Made by a program: the position numbers and the translations under genes. A DNA stretch of 64,000 bases from Gordonia sp. ABSL11-1 (GTDB lineage Bacteria > Actinomycetota > Actinomycetes > Mycobacteriales > Mycobacteriaceae): positions 248,001 through 312,000 of the forward strand of contig NZ_JASXSI010000003.1 in the NCBI RefSeq assembly GCF_030315685.1. The letters run 5' to 3'. Each line of letters starts with the position of its first letter. The first letter of the stretch is position 1. Shown one piece after another: positions 53,564-62,522 of this stretch. The notes beneath the pieces were generated by a model that worked only from the letters and a program-made list of their open reading frames with translations, ran no database searches and was not told the origin of the DNA.

Positions 53564-55057
53564 TCAGGCATTCTGGGGGAAGCCGAGGTTGAGGCCGCCG
53601 TGGCTGGGGTCGAGCCAGCGGGTGGTGATGGCTTTGGCGCGGGTGAAGAAGTGGACGCCTTCGGTGCCGTGGGCGTGGGTGTCGCCGAACAGCGAGGCCT
53701 TCCATCCGCCGAAGCTGTAGTAGGCCATCGGAACCGGGATGGGGACGTTGATGCCGACCATGCCGACCTCGACCTCGTTCTGGAAGCGTCGGGCGGCGCC
53801 GCCGTCGTTGGTGAAGATGGCGGTGCCGTTGCCATAGGGGTTGGAGTTGATCAACTCCAATGCTTCGTCGTAGGAGTCGACGCGCACCACCGAGAGCACA
53901 GGACCGAAGATCTCGTCGGTGTAGATGGACATGTCGGGCGTGACGTTGTCGAACAGGGTCGGGCCGAGCCAGAAACCCTGGGCGTCGCCGTCGGGGTCGA
54001 CCTCGCGGCCGTCGAGCACGACGGTGGCGCCGTCCTTGGCCCCGGCGTCGACGTAGGCGGCGACCTTGTCGCGGTGGGCTTTGGTGACCAGCGGCCCCAT
54101 GTCCGAGTTCTTGGTGCCGTCACCGGTCTTGATGGTCGTGGCGCGGTCGGTGATCTTGGTGACCAACCCGTCGGCGACATCACCGACGGCCACGGCGACC
54201 GAGATGGCCATGCAGCGTTCACCGGCGGAGCCGAATCCTGCGTTGACCATGGCGTCGGCGGCGAGGTCGAGGTCGGCGTCGGGCAGGATGATGGCGTGGT
54301 TCTTGGCGCCGCCCAACGCTTGGACGCGTTTGCCGGCGGCGGTGCCGGTGGCGTAGACGTACTGGGCGATTGGCGTCGACCCGACGAAGCTGATCGATTT
54401 GATGGCCGGGTTGGTCAGCAATTCGTCGACGGCGGTTTTGTCGCCTTGGAGGACGTTGAACACGCCATCGGGCAGGCCGGCTTCCCTCCACAGTTCGGCC
54501 AGCCAGATGGCGGCGGTGGGATCCTTCTCCGACGGTTTGAGCACGACGGTGTTGCCGGCAGCGATGGCGACGGGGAAGAACCACATCGGCACCATGGCGG
54601 GGAAGTTGAACGGGGAGATGATGCCGACCGGCCCCAGGGGCTGGCGCACGGAGTGCACGTCGACCTTGGTGGAGGCATTCTCGGTGTAGCCGCCCTTGAG
54701 CAGGTGCGGGATGCCGCAGGCGAACTCGGCGACCTCCTGGCCGCGGCTGATCTCGCCGAGTGCGTCGGAGAGCACTTTGCCGTGCTCGGCGGTGATGATG
54801 GCGGCCAGTTCGGGCTTGCGGGCCTCGAGCAGTTCGCGGAACTTGAAGAGGATGGCGGTGCGCTTGGTCAGGCTGGTGTCGCGCCACGCGGGGAATGCTG
54901 CGGCAGCGGCATCGATCACCGCGCGGGCGTCTTCGATGTTGGCCAACGCCACCTCACCGGACAACGCGCCGGTGGCGGGATTGGTCACCGGGGCTGTCGC
55001 ACTCGAGGTACCGGGATAGGACTTGTTGTTGACCCAATGGGAAATGGTCGTGGGCAT
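53564..55057 (-). CDS. mmsA: methylmalonate-semialdehyde dehydrogenase (IolA/MmsA)
   Basis: A 497-residue CoA-acylating aldehyde dehydrogenase converting malonate semialdehyde to acetyl-CoA, the last step of inositol breakdown (or methylmalonate semialdehyde to propionyl-CoA). Seen: GIISPFNFPAMVPMWFFPVAIAAGNTVVLKPSEKDP, VGSTPIAQYVY, LGGAKNHAIILPDADLD, the catalytic cysteine in FGSAGERCMAIS, and EIFGPVLSVVRV. AGGAG precedes the ATG at 55055-55057. It is the last gene of the operon running from iolC. Confidence 0.93.
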   Translation of the reverse strand: MPTTISHWVNNKSYPGTSSATAPVTNPATGALSGEVALANIEDARAVIDAAAAAFPAWRDTSLTKRTAILFKFRELLEARKPELAAIITAEHGKVLSDALGEISRGQEVAEFACGIPHLLKGGYTENASTKVDVHSVRQPLGPVGIISPFNFPAMVPMWFFPVAIAAGNTVVLKPSEKDPTAAIWLAELWREAGLPDGVFNVLQGDKTAVDELLTNPAIKSISFVGSTPIAQYVYATGTAAGKRVQALGGAKNHAIILPDADLDLAADAMVNAGFGSAGERCMAISVAVAVGDVADGLVTKITDRATTIKTGDGTKNSDMGPLVTKAHRDKVAAYVDAGAKDGATVVLDGREVDPDGDAQGFWLGPTLFDNVTPDMSIYTDEIFGPVLSVVRVDSYDEALELINSNPYGNGTAIFTNDGGAARRFQNEVEVGMVGINVPIPVPMAYYSFGGWKASLFGDTHAHGTEGVHFFTRAKAITTRWLDPSHGGLNLGFPQNA

Positions 55058-55128
55058 GGTGATTCTCCTGTGGGGTGACCAGCGGTTGACTGATGCGGGG
55101 GTGGGCGGGCTTCTCGTACGTCGACTCG

Positions 55129-56226
55129 TCAGGCGCCGGGAATGGAGGCGCGCGAGACCATCTCGACGTTCTGCGGCTTTCCCGTCTCGAGCGCTTTGAC
55201 ACCGGCCGCACATACTGCGGCGGCGGCATAACCGTCCCAGGCTCCGGGGCCGTCGACATTGTCGCCGCGGCGGACCGCGTTGACCCAGCGCTGGATCTCG
55301 ACGTCGTAGGCGACACCGAAACGCTCGACGAAGGACGGTGTGATGTCACCCGTCGCGATCCCGGCGATCTTGCGGCCGTCGACCGTGTCGGACTGCACCG
55401 GGTTGCGCTGCTTGCGGATCAGACCCTGATCCAAGCCGATGAACGCCGATCCGAGCTCACCGACGAGTTCGGTGCGCACCTCGTAGGCGACGCCGGTCGT
55501 GACGAAGCACTCGACGTCGATGTGCCGGCCGGACTCGGTGGTGAAGATCGCGATCTGCGGATCCTTCAGTCCTTCCGGGGCATTCGGGTTCGCGCCCGGA
55601 GCGATGATCTGTACCGACGCGATCTCCTCGTCGAAGAAGAACCGCGTCGCGTCGACCTCGTGGACGAGGGAGTCCTTGACGATCATCGAGCTGTCGAAGC
55701 TGGGTGGTACCGCAGGGTTGCGATGGACGAAGTGCGCCATCAGGGCCTGGCCGAAGGTGCCGTCGTCGATGAGTCCCTTCAGCAGCTCGTACTCATGATC
55801 GAAGCGACGCATGAACCCGACCTGGATCAGCTTGCGGCGCGATTCCGCCTCGCGCTTGACGACCTCGAGCGAGGTGGCGACGTCGGTGGTGAGCGGCTTC
55901 TCGCACATGACGGGCTTACCCGCCTCGAGACAAGCGAGCAGCTGCTTCTCGTGCGTCGGACCGGGAGTCGCGAGAATGACCGCGTCGACCTCGGGGTCGG
56001 CGATGGCGTCCAGCGGATCGTTGATCACCCGGCAGCCCGGGATGGTGGCCGCGAGTTCTTCTGCCTTCTCCGGGAGGTAGTCGTTGAGCACCGTCACCGT
56101 GGCGCCCTTGGTGCGCTCGGTGATACGGGCGACATGGTCGGCGCCCATCATCCCGACGCCGAGGACGGCGATGCGCAGGTCTCGCCCTGAGGAACGAGTT
56201 TGCGAGTGTTGCGAAGGGTCTGTCAT
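55129..56226 (-). CDS. iolG: inositol 2-dehydrogenase
   Basis: A 365-residue Gfo/Idh/MocA enzyme that oxidises myo-inositol to 2-keto-myo-inositol with NAD. Seen: RIAVLGVGMMGADHVARI, KPVMCEKPLTTD with the catalytic Lys, VGFMRRFDHEY and DSLVHEVDATRFF with the Asp/His pair, then VECFVTTGVAYEVRTELVGE. These blocks are characteristic of actinobacterial IolG. Its ATG overlaps the iolD stop by 4 bases. Confidence 0.9.
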   Translation of the reverse strand: MTDPSQHSQTRSSGRDLRIAVLGVGMMGADHVARITERTKGATVTVLNDYLPEKAEELAATIPGCRVINDPLDAIADPEVDAVILATPGPTHEKQLLACLEAGKPVMCEKPLTTDVATSLEVVKREAESRRKLIQVGFMRRFDHEYELLKGLIDDGTFGQALMAHFVHRNPAVPPSFDSSMIVKDSLVHEVDATRFFFDEEIASVQIIAPGANPNAPEGLKDPQIAIFTTESGRHIDVECFVTTGVAYEVRTELVGELGSAFIGLDQGLIRKQRNPVQSDTVDGRKIAGIATGDITPSFVERFGVAYDVEIQRWVNAVRRGDNVDGPGAWDGYAAAAVCAAGVKALETGKPQNVEMVSRASIPGA

Positions 56227-58250
56227 TTCTTCTCTCCCTCACTCGAGGTGGACTGTGCGGATCCGGTGTCGGCAGGACTGAGATACGGACGTTGCACGGC
56301 CTTCCACTGCGCGTAGACGTCATAGGCCTGCTGGGTGGACTCGAGCGTCGATACCGCGGACACCGGTACGTCCCACCATGATTCACTGTCGGGCGCACCG
56401 ATCAGCGGATCGGTCTCCACATGGATGACCGTGGTGCGCTCGGCGGCCTTCGCCGCCTTGATCGCATCGGTGAACTCGGCGGCCGAGGTGGCGCGGATGA
56501 CGTCGGCTCCGAGGGAGGCGGCGTTGGCTGCGAGATCGACCGGCAGGGTGTCTCCCTCGAGGCGTCCGTTGTCGCCGCGGTACCGATAGTTGGTGCCGAA
56601 CCGTTGCGAACCGAGCGACTCCGAGAGTGATCCGATGGATGCGAAGCCGTGGTTCTGGACCAGGACCACGATCACCTTCAGATTCTCCTGAACGGCCGTG
56701 ACGAGCTCGGTGGCCATCATCAGATACGAGCCGTCGCCGACCATGACGAACACGTCGCGGTCGGGGCAGGCCATCTTGACGCCGAGACCGCCGGCGACCT
56801 CGTAACCCATGCAGGAGTACCCGTACTCGACGTGGTAGCCCTTGGAATCACGGGTGCGCCAGAGCTTGTGCAGGTCACCGGGCATGGATCCGGCCGCGCA
56901 GACGACGACATCGCGTGGATCGGAGGTCTCGTTCACCAGCCCGATGACCGCACCCTGGGTCAGCGCCTCGTCGCCGGTGGCGATGTTGGTGCCGACCGAG
57001 GTCGGGGAGTAGGCCTGCTCGACGATCGTGTCCCATTCCCGGGCGAGCGTGCCGACGCGCTCGCGATATGCGGGGTCGACCGCATACCCGGAGAGGAGGT
57101 CGTCGAGGGCCTCGACGGATTCGCGTGCATCGGCGACGACGCTGTAGCCGCTGTGCTTGACCGAATCCAGGGACGCCACATTGATGTTCACGAATCGCAC
57201 ACCCTCACCGGTGAACGCGGTGCGGGAGGCGGTGGTGAAATCGCTGTAGCGGGTACCGATGCCGATGACGACATCGGCCTCGGCGGCGAGTGCGTTGGCG
57301 GCGGTCGTACCGGTGGAACCGATCGCCCCGACGGACTGCGGATGGTCGTAGGCCAGCGATCCCTTGCCGGCCTGACTCTGTCCGACGGGGATGCCGGTCC
57401 GCTCGCAGAACGTGGCGAGTGCCTCGGTGGCGCCGCTGTAGATCACGCCGCCGCCGGCGACGATGAGCGGTCGCCTCGCCGAACGGATGATCTCCGCGGC
57501 CTCGGCGATGACGTGGCGCTCCGGCAGAGGCCGGGCAACATGCCAGGTGCGCTCCGCGAAAAGTGATACCGGCCAGTCGAATGCCTCGGCCTGCACGTCC
57601 TGGGGGATCGCAACGGTCGCGGCGCCGGTCTCCACCGGATCGGTCAGCACCCGCATTGCGCCGAGCAGCGCTCCGGGCAGTTGCTCGGGTCGCCAGACGC
57701 GGTCGAAGTAGCGCGAGACCGGTTTGAACGCATCGTTGACCGTGACATCACCCGACGAGGGGAGCTCGAGCTCCTGCAGCACCGGAGACGTCGAACGAGT
57801 GGCGAACGTGTCGGCGGGCAGCAGCAGTACCGGCAGGCGGTTGATGGTCGCGAGCGCCGCACCGGTGAGCATGTTGGTCGAGCCGGGTCCGACCGATGCG
57901 GTGACCGCCCACGCCTCCAGTCGGTCCTTCATACGTGCATAGGCGACGGCCGAGTGCACCATGGCCTGCTCGTTACGACCGAGCACGTACTTGAGCGACA
58001 ACTCCCGGCCGGCGTCGACATCGTCGATCTCGTTCTGCAACAGCGCCTGACCGAGACCGGCGACGTTGCCGTGACCGAAGATGCCGAAGCAGCCGGCGAA
58101 GAACTTGGTGCGCACGCCGTCACGCTCGACGAACTGGTTGGCGAGGAAACGCACCGTCGCCTGTGACACGGTGAGGCGGACGGTCGATTCACCGTGGGGG
58201 CTGCGGACGCCGGTGATTCCGCCGGCGCGTCCCTGATTGATCGGTGCCAC
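56223..58250 (-). CDS. iolD: 3D-(3,5/4)-trihydroxycyclohexane-1,2-dione acylhydrolase
   Basis: A 675-residue thiamine-diphosphate enzyme that opens the inositol ring to 5-deoxy-glucuronate. N-terminal: RLTVSQATVRFLANQFVERDGVRTKFFAGCFGIFGHGNVAGLGQAL and GRNEQAMVHSAVAYARM with the cofactor-activating Glu; centre: RRPLIVAGGGVIYSGA; C-terminal ThDP motif: FVMVGDGSYLMMATELVTAVQENLKVIVVLVQNHGF. The start GTG at 58248-58250 lies 27 bases after iolB. Confidence 0.95.
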   Translation of the reverse strand: MAPINQGRAGGITGVRSPHGESTVRLTVSQATVRFLANQFVERDGVRTKFFAGCFGIFGHGNVAGLGQALLQNEIDDVDAGRELSLKYVLGRNEQAMVHSAVAYARMKDRLEAWAVTASVGPGSTNMLTGAALATINRLPVLLLPADTFATRSTSPVLQELELPSSGDVTVNDAFKPVSRYFDRVWRPEQLPGALLGAMRVLTDPVETGAATVAIPQDVQAEAFDWPVSLFAERTWHVARPLPERHVIAEAAEIIRSARRPLIVAGGGVIYSGATEALATFCERTGIPVGQSQAGKGSLAYDHPQSVGAIGSTGTTAANALAAEADVVIGIGTRYSDFTTASRTAFTGEGVRFVNINVASLDSVKHSGYSVVADARESVEALDDLLSGYAVDPAYRERVGTLAREWDTIVEQAYSPTSVGTNIATGDEALTQGAVIGLVNETSDPRDVVVCAAGSMPGDLHKLWRTRDSKGYHVEYGYSCMGYEVAGGLGVKMACPDRDVFVMVGDGSYLMMATELVTAVQENLKVIVVLVQNHGFASIGSLSESLGSQRFGTNYRYRGDNGRLEGDTLPVDLAANAASLGADVIRATSAAEFTDAIKAAKAAERTTVIHVETDPLIGAPDSESWWDVPVSAVSTLESTQQAYDVYAQWKAVQRPYLSPADTGSAQSTSSEGEKK

Positions 58251-58277
58251 GATGGCTTCTTTCTCGTCGGTGGGTGG

Positions 58278-59147
58278 TCAGGAATTCTCGTGCAACGGAA
58301 GTCGGGGATCGACGTCCTGGTGCTCCCAGCTGCCGCGCAGCCAGGTGTGGGCAGGGTCGTCGCAGATGTTCCAGGCGCGTTCCTCGCCGGGTCCGGCCAT
58401 CACGTTCAGGTAATACATGTGATAGCCGGGGGCGGCGATCGACGGTCCGTGGTACCCGTGCGGCACGAGGACGACGTCGCCACTGCGGACCTCCTCGAGC
58501 ACCTCGATCGGGCGTTCGGGCGTGCCGTAGACCCGGTGATAGCCGAATCCCGGTGAGCCGTCGGGTCCGTCGGCGATCTCGAAGTAGTAGATCTCCTCGA
58601 GCTGCGATTCGTTCTCGCTGTTCTCGTCGTGCTTGTGGGCCGGGTAGCTCGACCAGTTGCCACCCGGGGTGATGACCTCGCAGGCGATGATCGAGTCGGC
58701 CTCGAAGACACCGGCCGTCCCGAAGTTGTGCACCTGCCGGCTGCAGTTGCCCGCACCCCGCAGCTCGACCGGGACGTCGGCCGCCGGAACATACCGGAAG
58801 GGAAGACGATTCCGCGCCCGCGCCCCGCACAGTGCGAAGCGTCCGCCCTCGGTGCTCGTCACGCTGAACTCGGAATCGATTCCCACATAGGCGAAGTCGC
58901 TCGGTCCGTCGAACACGCTCGAGCGGCCGGCGAGATCGAACGAGGTCCCCCCAGAGCTGACCGTCGCCGACCCGGACAGGGGTACGACGATGATCTCGTC
59001 GTCGCCGGAGTGGCGGGTGACCGATTCGCCTGCCCCGAGTTCGACGACGAAGAGCGACGATTCGGTCCAGCCGGCCGACTCCGGCGTGACGTCGACGGTG
59101 AGCGGCGCCGGGGCCGATCGCGCGGGGATGTAGTACTTGGAGTTCAT
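58278..59147 (-). CDS. iolB: 5-deoxy-glucuronate isomerase
   Basis: A 289-residue bicupin enzyme turning 5-deoxy-glucuronate into 2-deoxy-5-keto-gluconate. Seen: the metal-binding cupin motif SYPAHKHDENSENESQLEEIYYFEI (His-x-His, Glu), VRSGDVVLVPHGYHGPSIAAPGYHMYYLNVMAG with the second His, and the end IWRGSWE-like TWLRGSWEHQDVDPRLPLH. Its place between the aldolase and iolD agrees with the pathway order. Confidence 0.95.
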   Translation of the reverse strand: MNSKYYIPARSAPAPLTVDVTPESAGWTESSLFVVELGAGESVTRHSGDDEIIVVPLSGSATVSSGGTSFDLAGRSSVFDGPSDFAYVGIDSEFSVTSTEGGRFALCGARARNRLPFRYVPAADVPVELRGAGNCSRQVHNFGTAGVFEADSIIACEVITPGGNWSSYPAHKHDENSENESQLEEIYYFEIADGPDGSPGFGYHRVYGTPERPIEVLEEVRSGDVVLVPHGYHGPSIAAPGYHMYYLNVMAGPGEERAWNICDDPAHTWLRGSWEHQDVDPRLPLHENS

Positions 59148-59151
59148 CGGC

Positions 59152-60093
59152 TCACCTCACCAGGTTGACCGCGGTGTCGACCGCGGTGGCGACGTCGTTG
59201 TCGGCCGGGTACAGCAGAGTACGTCCGACGATGAGTCCGCGGACCGACGGGATGCGCAGTGCGCGTTCCCAACTCGCGAAGGTCTCGTCGGGGGCGGTTT
59301 GCGGGTCGCCGCCCAGCAACAGGGTCGGCAGGGTCGTCGCGTCCATGACGCGTTCCATCTCGTCGACGACCGGCAACTTCAACCACGTGTACGCCGATGT
59401 CGAACCCAGGCCCTGGATGATGTGCATCGACTTGATCACCGCATCGGCCGACAGGTCGTTGCGAACCTTTCCGTCGACCCGCGACGACAGGAACGGCTCG
59501 AGCATGGCGATCGAACCGCCGGCGGCGAGGTCGTCGACCGCCTCGGCGCACGCCGTCATCATGTTCAGCGTGCCCGGGTCGGCAAGATCGACGCGGCACA
59601 GCATCTTGGCGCCGTTCAGTCCGGCGTCGATGGTCCACTTCGCTGTTGCGGCGGTCATCCGGTCGTCGAGTTCGAACGACGCTCCGGCGAGGCCGCCACG
59701 GTTCATCGAGGAGAAGACGACCTTGTCCTCCAGGGCGCCGAGGAGGAGGAGGTCATCGAGGATGTCCGAGGTGGCGAGCACGCCGTCGACGCCGGGGTTG
59801 GCCAGTGCCGTGCGCAACCGGTCGAGCAGATCGGAGCGACTGTTCATCGCGGTCGGGTTGGAACCGACCGACAGGGCCCCGCGTGCCGGGTGGTCGGCGG
59901 CCACGATCATCAGACGGTCGGAACCGGTGACGGTCGAGCGACGTCGCCGACGCGCCCAGGCCTCGGCGATCGCCTGCGGGTGGGTGGCGCGCACGGCGGT
60001 CACCTCGGCGTAGGTCGAACAGGTCGAGACGGAGACCCCGTTGGGGCTGATCGTCGTGGCCGACGGACCCGCCGTCGTGGCGACCTCAGACAT
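59152..60093 (-). CDS. Cgl0159-type (beta/alpha)8 aldolase of the iol operon
   Basis: A 313-residue TIM-barrel protein of the Cgl0159/DeoC-FbaB-like class. Seen: RLMIVAADHPARGALSVG, DGVLATSDILDDLLLLGALEDKVVFSSMNRGGLAGA, NGAKMLCRVDLADPGTL with a candidate Schiff-base Lys region, MLEPFLSS, TWLKLPVVDEMERVM and PTLLLGGDPQ. By position between iolC and iolB it is a good candidate for cleaving 2-deoxy-5-keto-gluconate-6-phosphate (the IolJ step). The ATG at 60091-60093 overlaps iolC by 8 bases. Confidence 0.78.
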   Translation of the reverse strand: MSEVATTAGPSATTISPNGVSVSTCSTYAEVTAVRATHPQAIAEAWARRRRRSTVTGSDRLMIVAADHPARGALSVGSNPTAMNSRSDLLDRLRTALANPGVDGVLATSDILDDLLLLGALEDKVVFSSMNRGGLAGASFELDDRMTAATAKWTIDAGLNGAKMLCRVDLADPGTLNMMTACAEAVDDLAAGGSIAMLEPFLSSRVDGKVRNDLSADAVIKSMHIIQGLGSTSAYTWLKLPVVDEMERVMDATTLPTLLLGGDPQTAPDETFASWERALRIPSVRGLIVGRTLLYPADNDVATAVDTAVNLVR

Positions 60094-61072
60094 TGATCTT
60101 CTCCTGTGCTGTCGGTGCGGATTCGGCCAGAGCGGCGACCTCGTCGGCCGTCGGCATGGCTGTCGAGCATTCGAGTCGGCCGGCGACGATGGAACCCGCG
60201 GCGTTGGCGTGACGCAGGATCTTCTCCAGTGGCCAGCCCTCGAGCAGTCCGTGGCACAGGCTGCCGCCGAAGCTGTCACCCGCACCCAGTCCGTTGACGA
60301 CATCGACCGGAATCGGCGGGACCTCGATCGACTCGGACCGGGTCTTGCCGAGTACACCACGGGGTCCCTGCTTGACGATCGCCAGCTCGACACCCAGGTC
60401 GAGCAGGGCGTCGGCGGCGGCGTGGGGATCGGTCTCGCCGACGGCGATCTCGCACTCCTCGCGATTGCCGACAGCGACCGTGACGTGCGTCAGTGCGCGT
60501 CGGACCTGCTCGGTGGCAGCGTCCGGCGACGACCAGAACATCGGCCGGTAATCGAGGTCGAGAACCGTCAGCGACTGTCGGCCACGAGCCTCCCATGCGG
60601 CGAAATGTGCACTGCGCGAAGGATCTTCGGACAGGCCGGTCACCGTCGACCAGTACAGCCGGGCGTCGTGGACCGCCGTCGTGTCGAGCGCGGCGGCCTC
60701 GATTTGAAGATCCGGTGCCGTCGGCTTGCGGTAGAAGTAGAGCGGGAAGTCGTCGGGAGGGAAGATCTCGCAGAATGTCACCGGGGTGGCGTACACGTCG
60801 TCGACGCCGACGAAGCGGTTGTCGACCCCGAGTCGCTCGAGCTCACCCCGGACGAACCGGCCGAACGGGTCGTCGCCGACGCCGGAGATGAGCGCGCTGC
60901 TGTGTCCGAGGCGGGCGGCGGCGACGGTGACATTCGCGGCACTGCCGCCGAGGAACTTACCGAAGCTGGTGACCTCTTCGAGTCCGACGCCGATCTGCTG
61001 CGGATAGATGTCGACACCGCAGCGGCCGATGGCCAGCACATCGAAGGCGGGTGTCTCGCGTTCTACGCTCAC
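60086..61072 (-). CDS. iolC: 5-dehydro-2-deoxygluconokinase
   Basis: A 328-residue PfkB-family kinase phosphorylating 2-deoxy-5-keto-gluconate. Seen: FDVLAIGRCGVDIYPQQIG, FLGGSAANVTVAAARLGH, the IVKQGPRGVLG strand and the C-terminal PfkB signature VVNGLGAGDSFGGSLCHGLLEG with the catalytic Asp. I chose the GTG at 61070-61072 because GGGAG lies 6 bases upstream; an in-frame ATG at 61150 would add 26 residues that look non-conserved. It is the first gene of the iolC-aldolase-iolB-iolD-iolG-mmsA operon. Confidence 0.92.
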   Translation of the reverse strand: MSVERETPAFDVLAIGRCGVDIYPQQIGVGLEEVTSFGKFLGGSAANVTVAAARLGHSSALISGVGDDPFGRFVRGELERLGVDNRFVGVDDVYATPVTFCEIFPPDDFPLYFYRKPTAPDLQIEAAALDTTAVHDARLYWSTVTGLSEDPSRSAHFAAWEARGRQSLTVLDLDYRPMFWSSPDAATEQVRRALTHVTVAVGNREECEIAVGETDPHAAADALLDLGVELAIVKQGPRGVLGKTRSESIEVPPIPVDVVNGLGAGDSFGGSLCHGLLEGWPLEKILRHANAAGSIVAGRLECSTAMPTADEVAALAESAPTAQEKINV

Positions 61073-61176
61073 GTACTGCTCCCTGCTCGTGGTCGAAGGG
61101 TGGGGGACCCGTTGTTCGGGGGACTGTCGGGTCGTGACTTCCACTGGCATCCACTGTGCGTCAGTTCACAACCCAA

Positions 61177-61197
61177 TGTCAAGACTTTGTCCTGACA
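61177..61197. promoter_or_regulatory. double TGTCNTGACA-type site between iolC and the divergent oxidoreductase
   Basis: TGTCAAGACT (61177-61186) and TGTCCTGACA (61188-61197) adjoin with one base between. Read on the minus strand the pair matches the site at 63942-63962 in 19 of 21 positions. A plus-strand promoter TTGTCC-16-CATAGT would overlap it. Confidence 0.75.
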
Positions 61198-61265
61198 TTC
61201 TTACCTGGCATAGTCAGTGTCAGAGCTCACACGGGCCGTGCGGCCTCTGTCGAAAGGAATTCGAG

Positions 61266-62522
61266 ATGACTGTGGACACCGCTACGGCGGCCGGCGCCAC
61301 CTCGCGGGACGACGCAGGCGTCGTGCTGCCCGTCGGCATCATCGGCTTCGGCTGGATGGGACGCGCCCACGCGCAGGCGTATGCACGTATCCGACACCAC
61401 TATCCGCACATCTCGCCGGTCCCGCGACTCATGGTGATTGCTGACGAGGTGACTGATCGCGCGGCGCAGGCCGCTGCCCAGTTCGACGTGCCGTCGACGG
61501 TGGCCGACTGGCGGCAGGTCGTCGACGACCCGACGATCGGTGCGGTCAGCGTCACTGCTCCCAACTTCCTGCACCGTGACATCGGCTGCGCCGTGGTGTC
61601 CGCGGGAAAGCACCTGTGGATCGAGAAACCGGTGGGGTTGTCGGCCGGGGATGCACGTGCCGTCGCCGCCGCGGCCGCCGACGCCGGGGTGCAGACCGCG
61701 GTCGGCTTCAATTACCGGAACGTACCGGCCGTCGCGGCGGCCCGTGAGTTGATCGCGGCGGGTGGGATCGGTGAGGTCACCCACGCGCGCTTCCGTTTGT
61801 TCAGCGACTACGCGGCGCATCCGGACGGCGCGCTCAGCTGGCGTTTCCAGCGTGATCGGGGCGGTAACGGAGTGCTGGGCGATCTGGCGTCGCACGGTGC
61901 CGACCTGGTCTGGTTCCTGCTCGGGGAGATCGATTCGCTGGTGGCCGACACCGCGATCTTCGTCGCCGAGCGGCCGAAGCCGACGGGCGCCACGGCCGGC
62001 CATCAGCTGGCGTCGGGCGGCGAGCGCGGCCCTGTCGAGAACGAGGACTACGTGTCCGCTCAGATGCGCCTGGCCTCCGGCGCCCGCTGCGTTCTGGAGG
62101 CGAGTCGGATGTCGGTCGGCGCGCAGAACTCGTATGGCTTCGAGATCCACGGCACGTCCGGGGTCGTGCGGTGGGATTATCGACGTATGGGTGAGCTCGA
62201 GGTCGGCCAGGGCTCCGACTATCAGGATCTCGCGGTGTCGACCCGATTCGTCGGCCCGGGGAGCGGCGACTACGCAGCGTTCCAGCCCGGTGCCGCCAAT
62301 CCGATGAGCTATGACGATCTGAAGGTGATCGAGGCGGCGCGGTTCTGCGAGTCCATTGCCGACGCCGGGAGCGCAGTGAGCGGGTCGGGTGTTGCCGACG
62401 CCGGGCGCGCGCCGAGTGCGGGCGCGACGATTGCCGATGCCGTGCGTGCGGCGGAGGTACTGGACGCGATGACGACGTCGGTCCGTGAGGGGACCTGGGT
62501 CTCCCCGGCCTCGATGAGGTGA
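61266..62522 (+). CDS. Gfo/Idh/MocA oxidoreductase
   Basis: A 418-residue NAD(P)-dependent oxidoreductase: GIIGFGWMGRAHAQAYARIRHHYP, HLWIEKPVGLS (EKP), GFNYRNVPAVAAARELI, and GVLGDLASHGADLVWFLLGE with the catalytic Asp/His. The C-terminal domain carries GTSGVVRWDYRRM and a Gly/Ser-rich loop near 370-395. It is a candidate dehydrogenase for an inositol isomer. AAGGAA precedes the ATG at 61266. The stop overlaps the GTG of the MFS gene, so both are co-expressed. Confidence 0.87.
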   Translation: MTVDTATAAGATSRDDAGVVLPVGIIGFGWMGRAHAQAYARIRHHYPHISPVPRLMVIADEVTDRAAQAAAQFDVPSTVADWRQVVDDPTIGAVSVTAPNFLHRDIGCAVVSAGKHLWIEKPVGLSAGDARAVAAAAADAGVQTAVGFNYRNVPAVAAARELIAAGGIGEVTHARFRLFSDYAAHPDGALSWRFQRDRGGNGVLGDLASHGADLVWFLLGEIDSLVADTAIFVAERPKPTGATAGHQLASGGERGPVENEDYVSAQMRLASGARCVLEASRMSVGAQNSYGFEIHGTSGVVRWDYRRMGELEVGQGSDYQDLAVSTRFVGPGSGDYAAFQPGAANPMSYDDLKVIEAARFCESIADAGSAVSGSGVADAGRAPSAGATIADAVRAAEVLDAMTTSVREGTWVSPASMR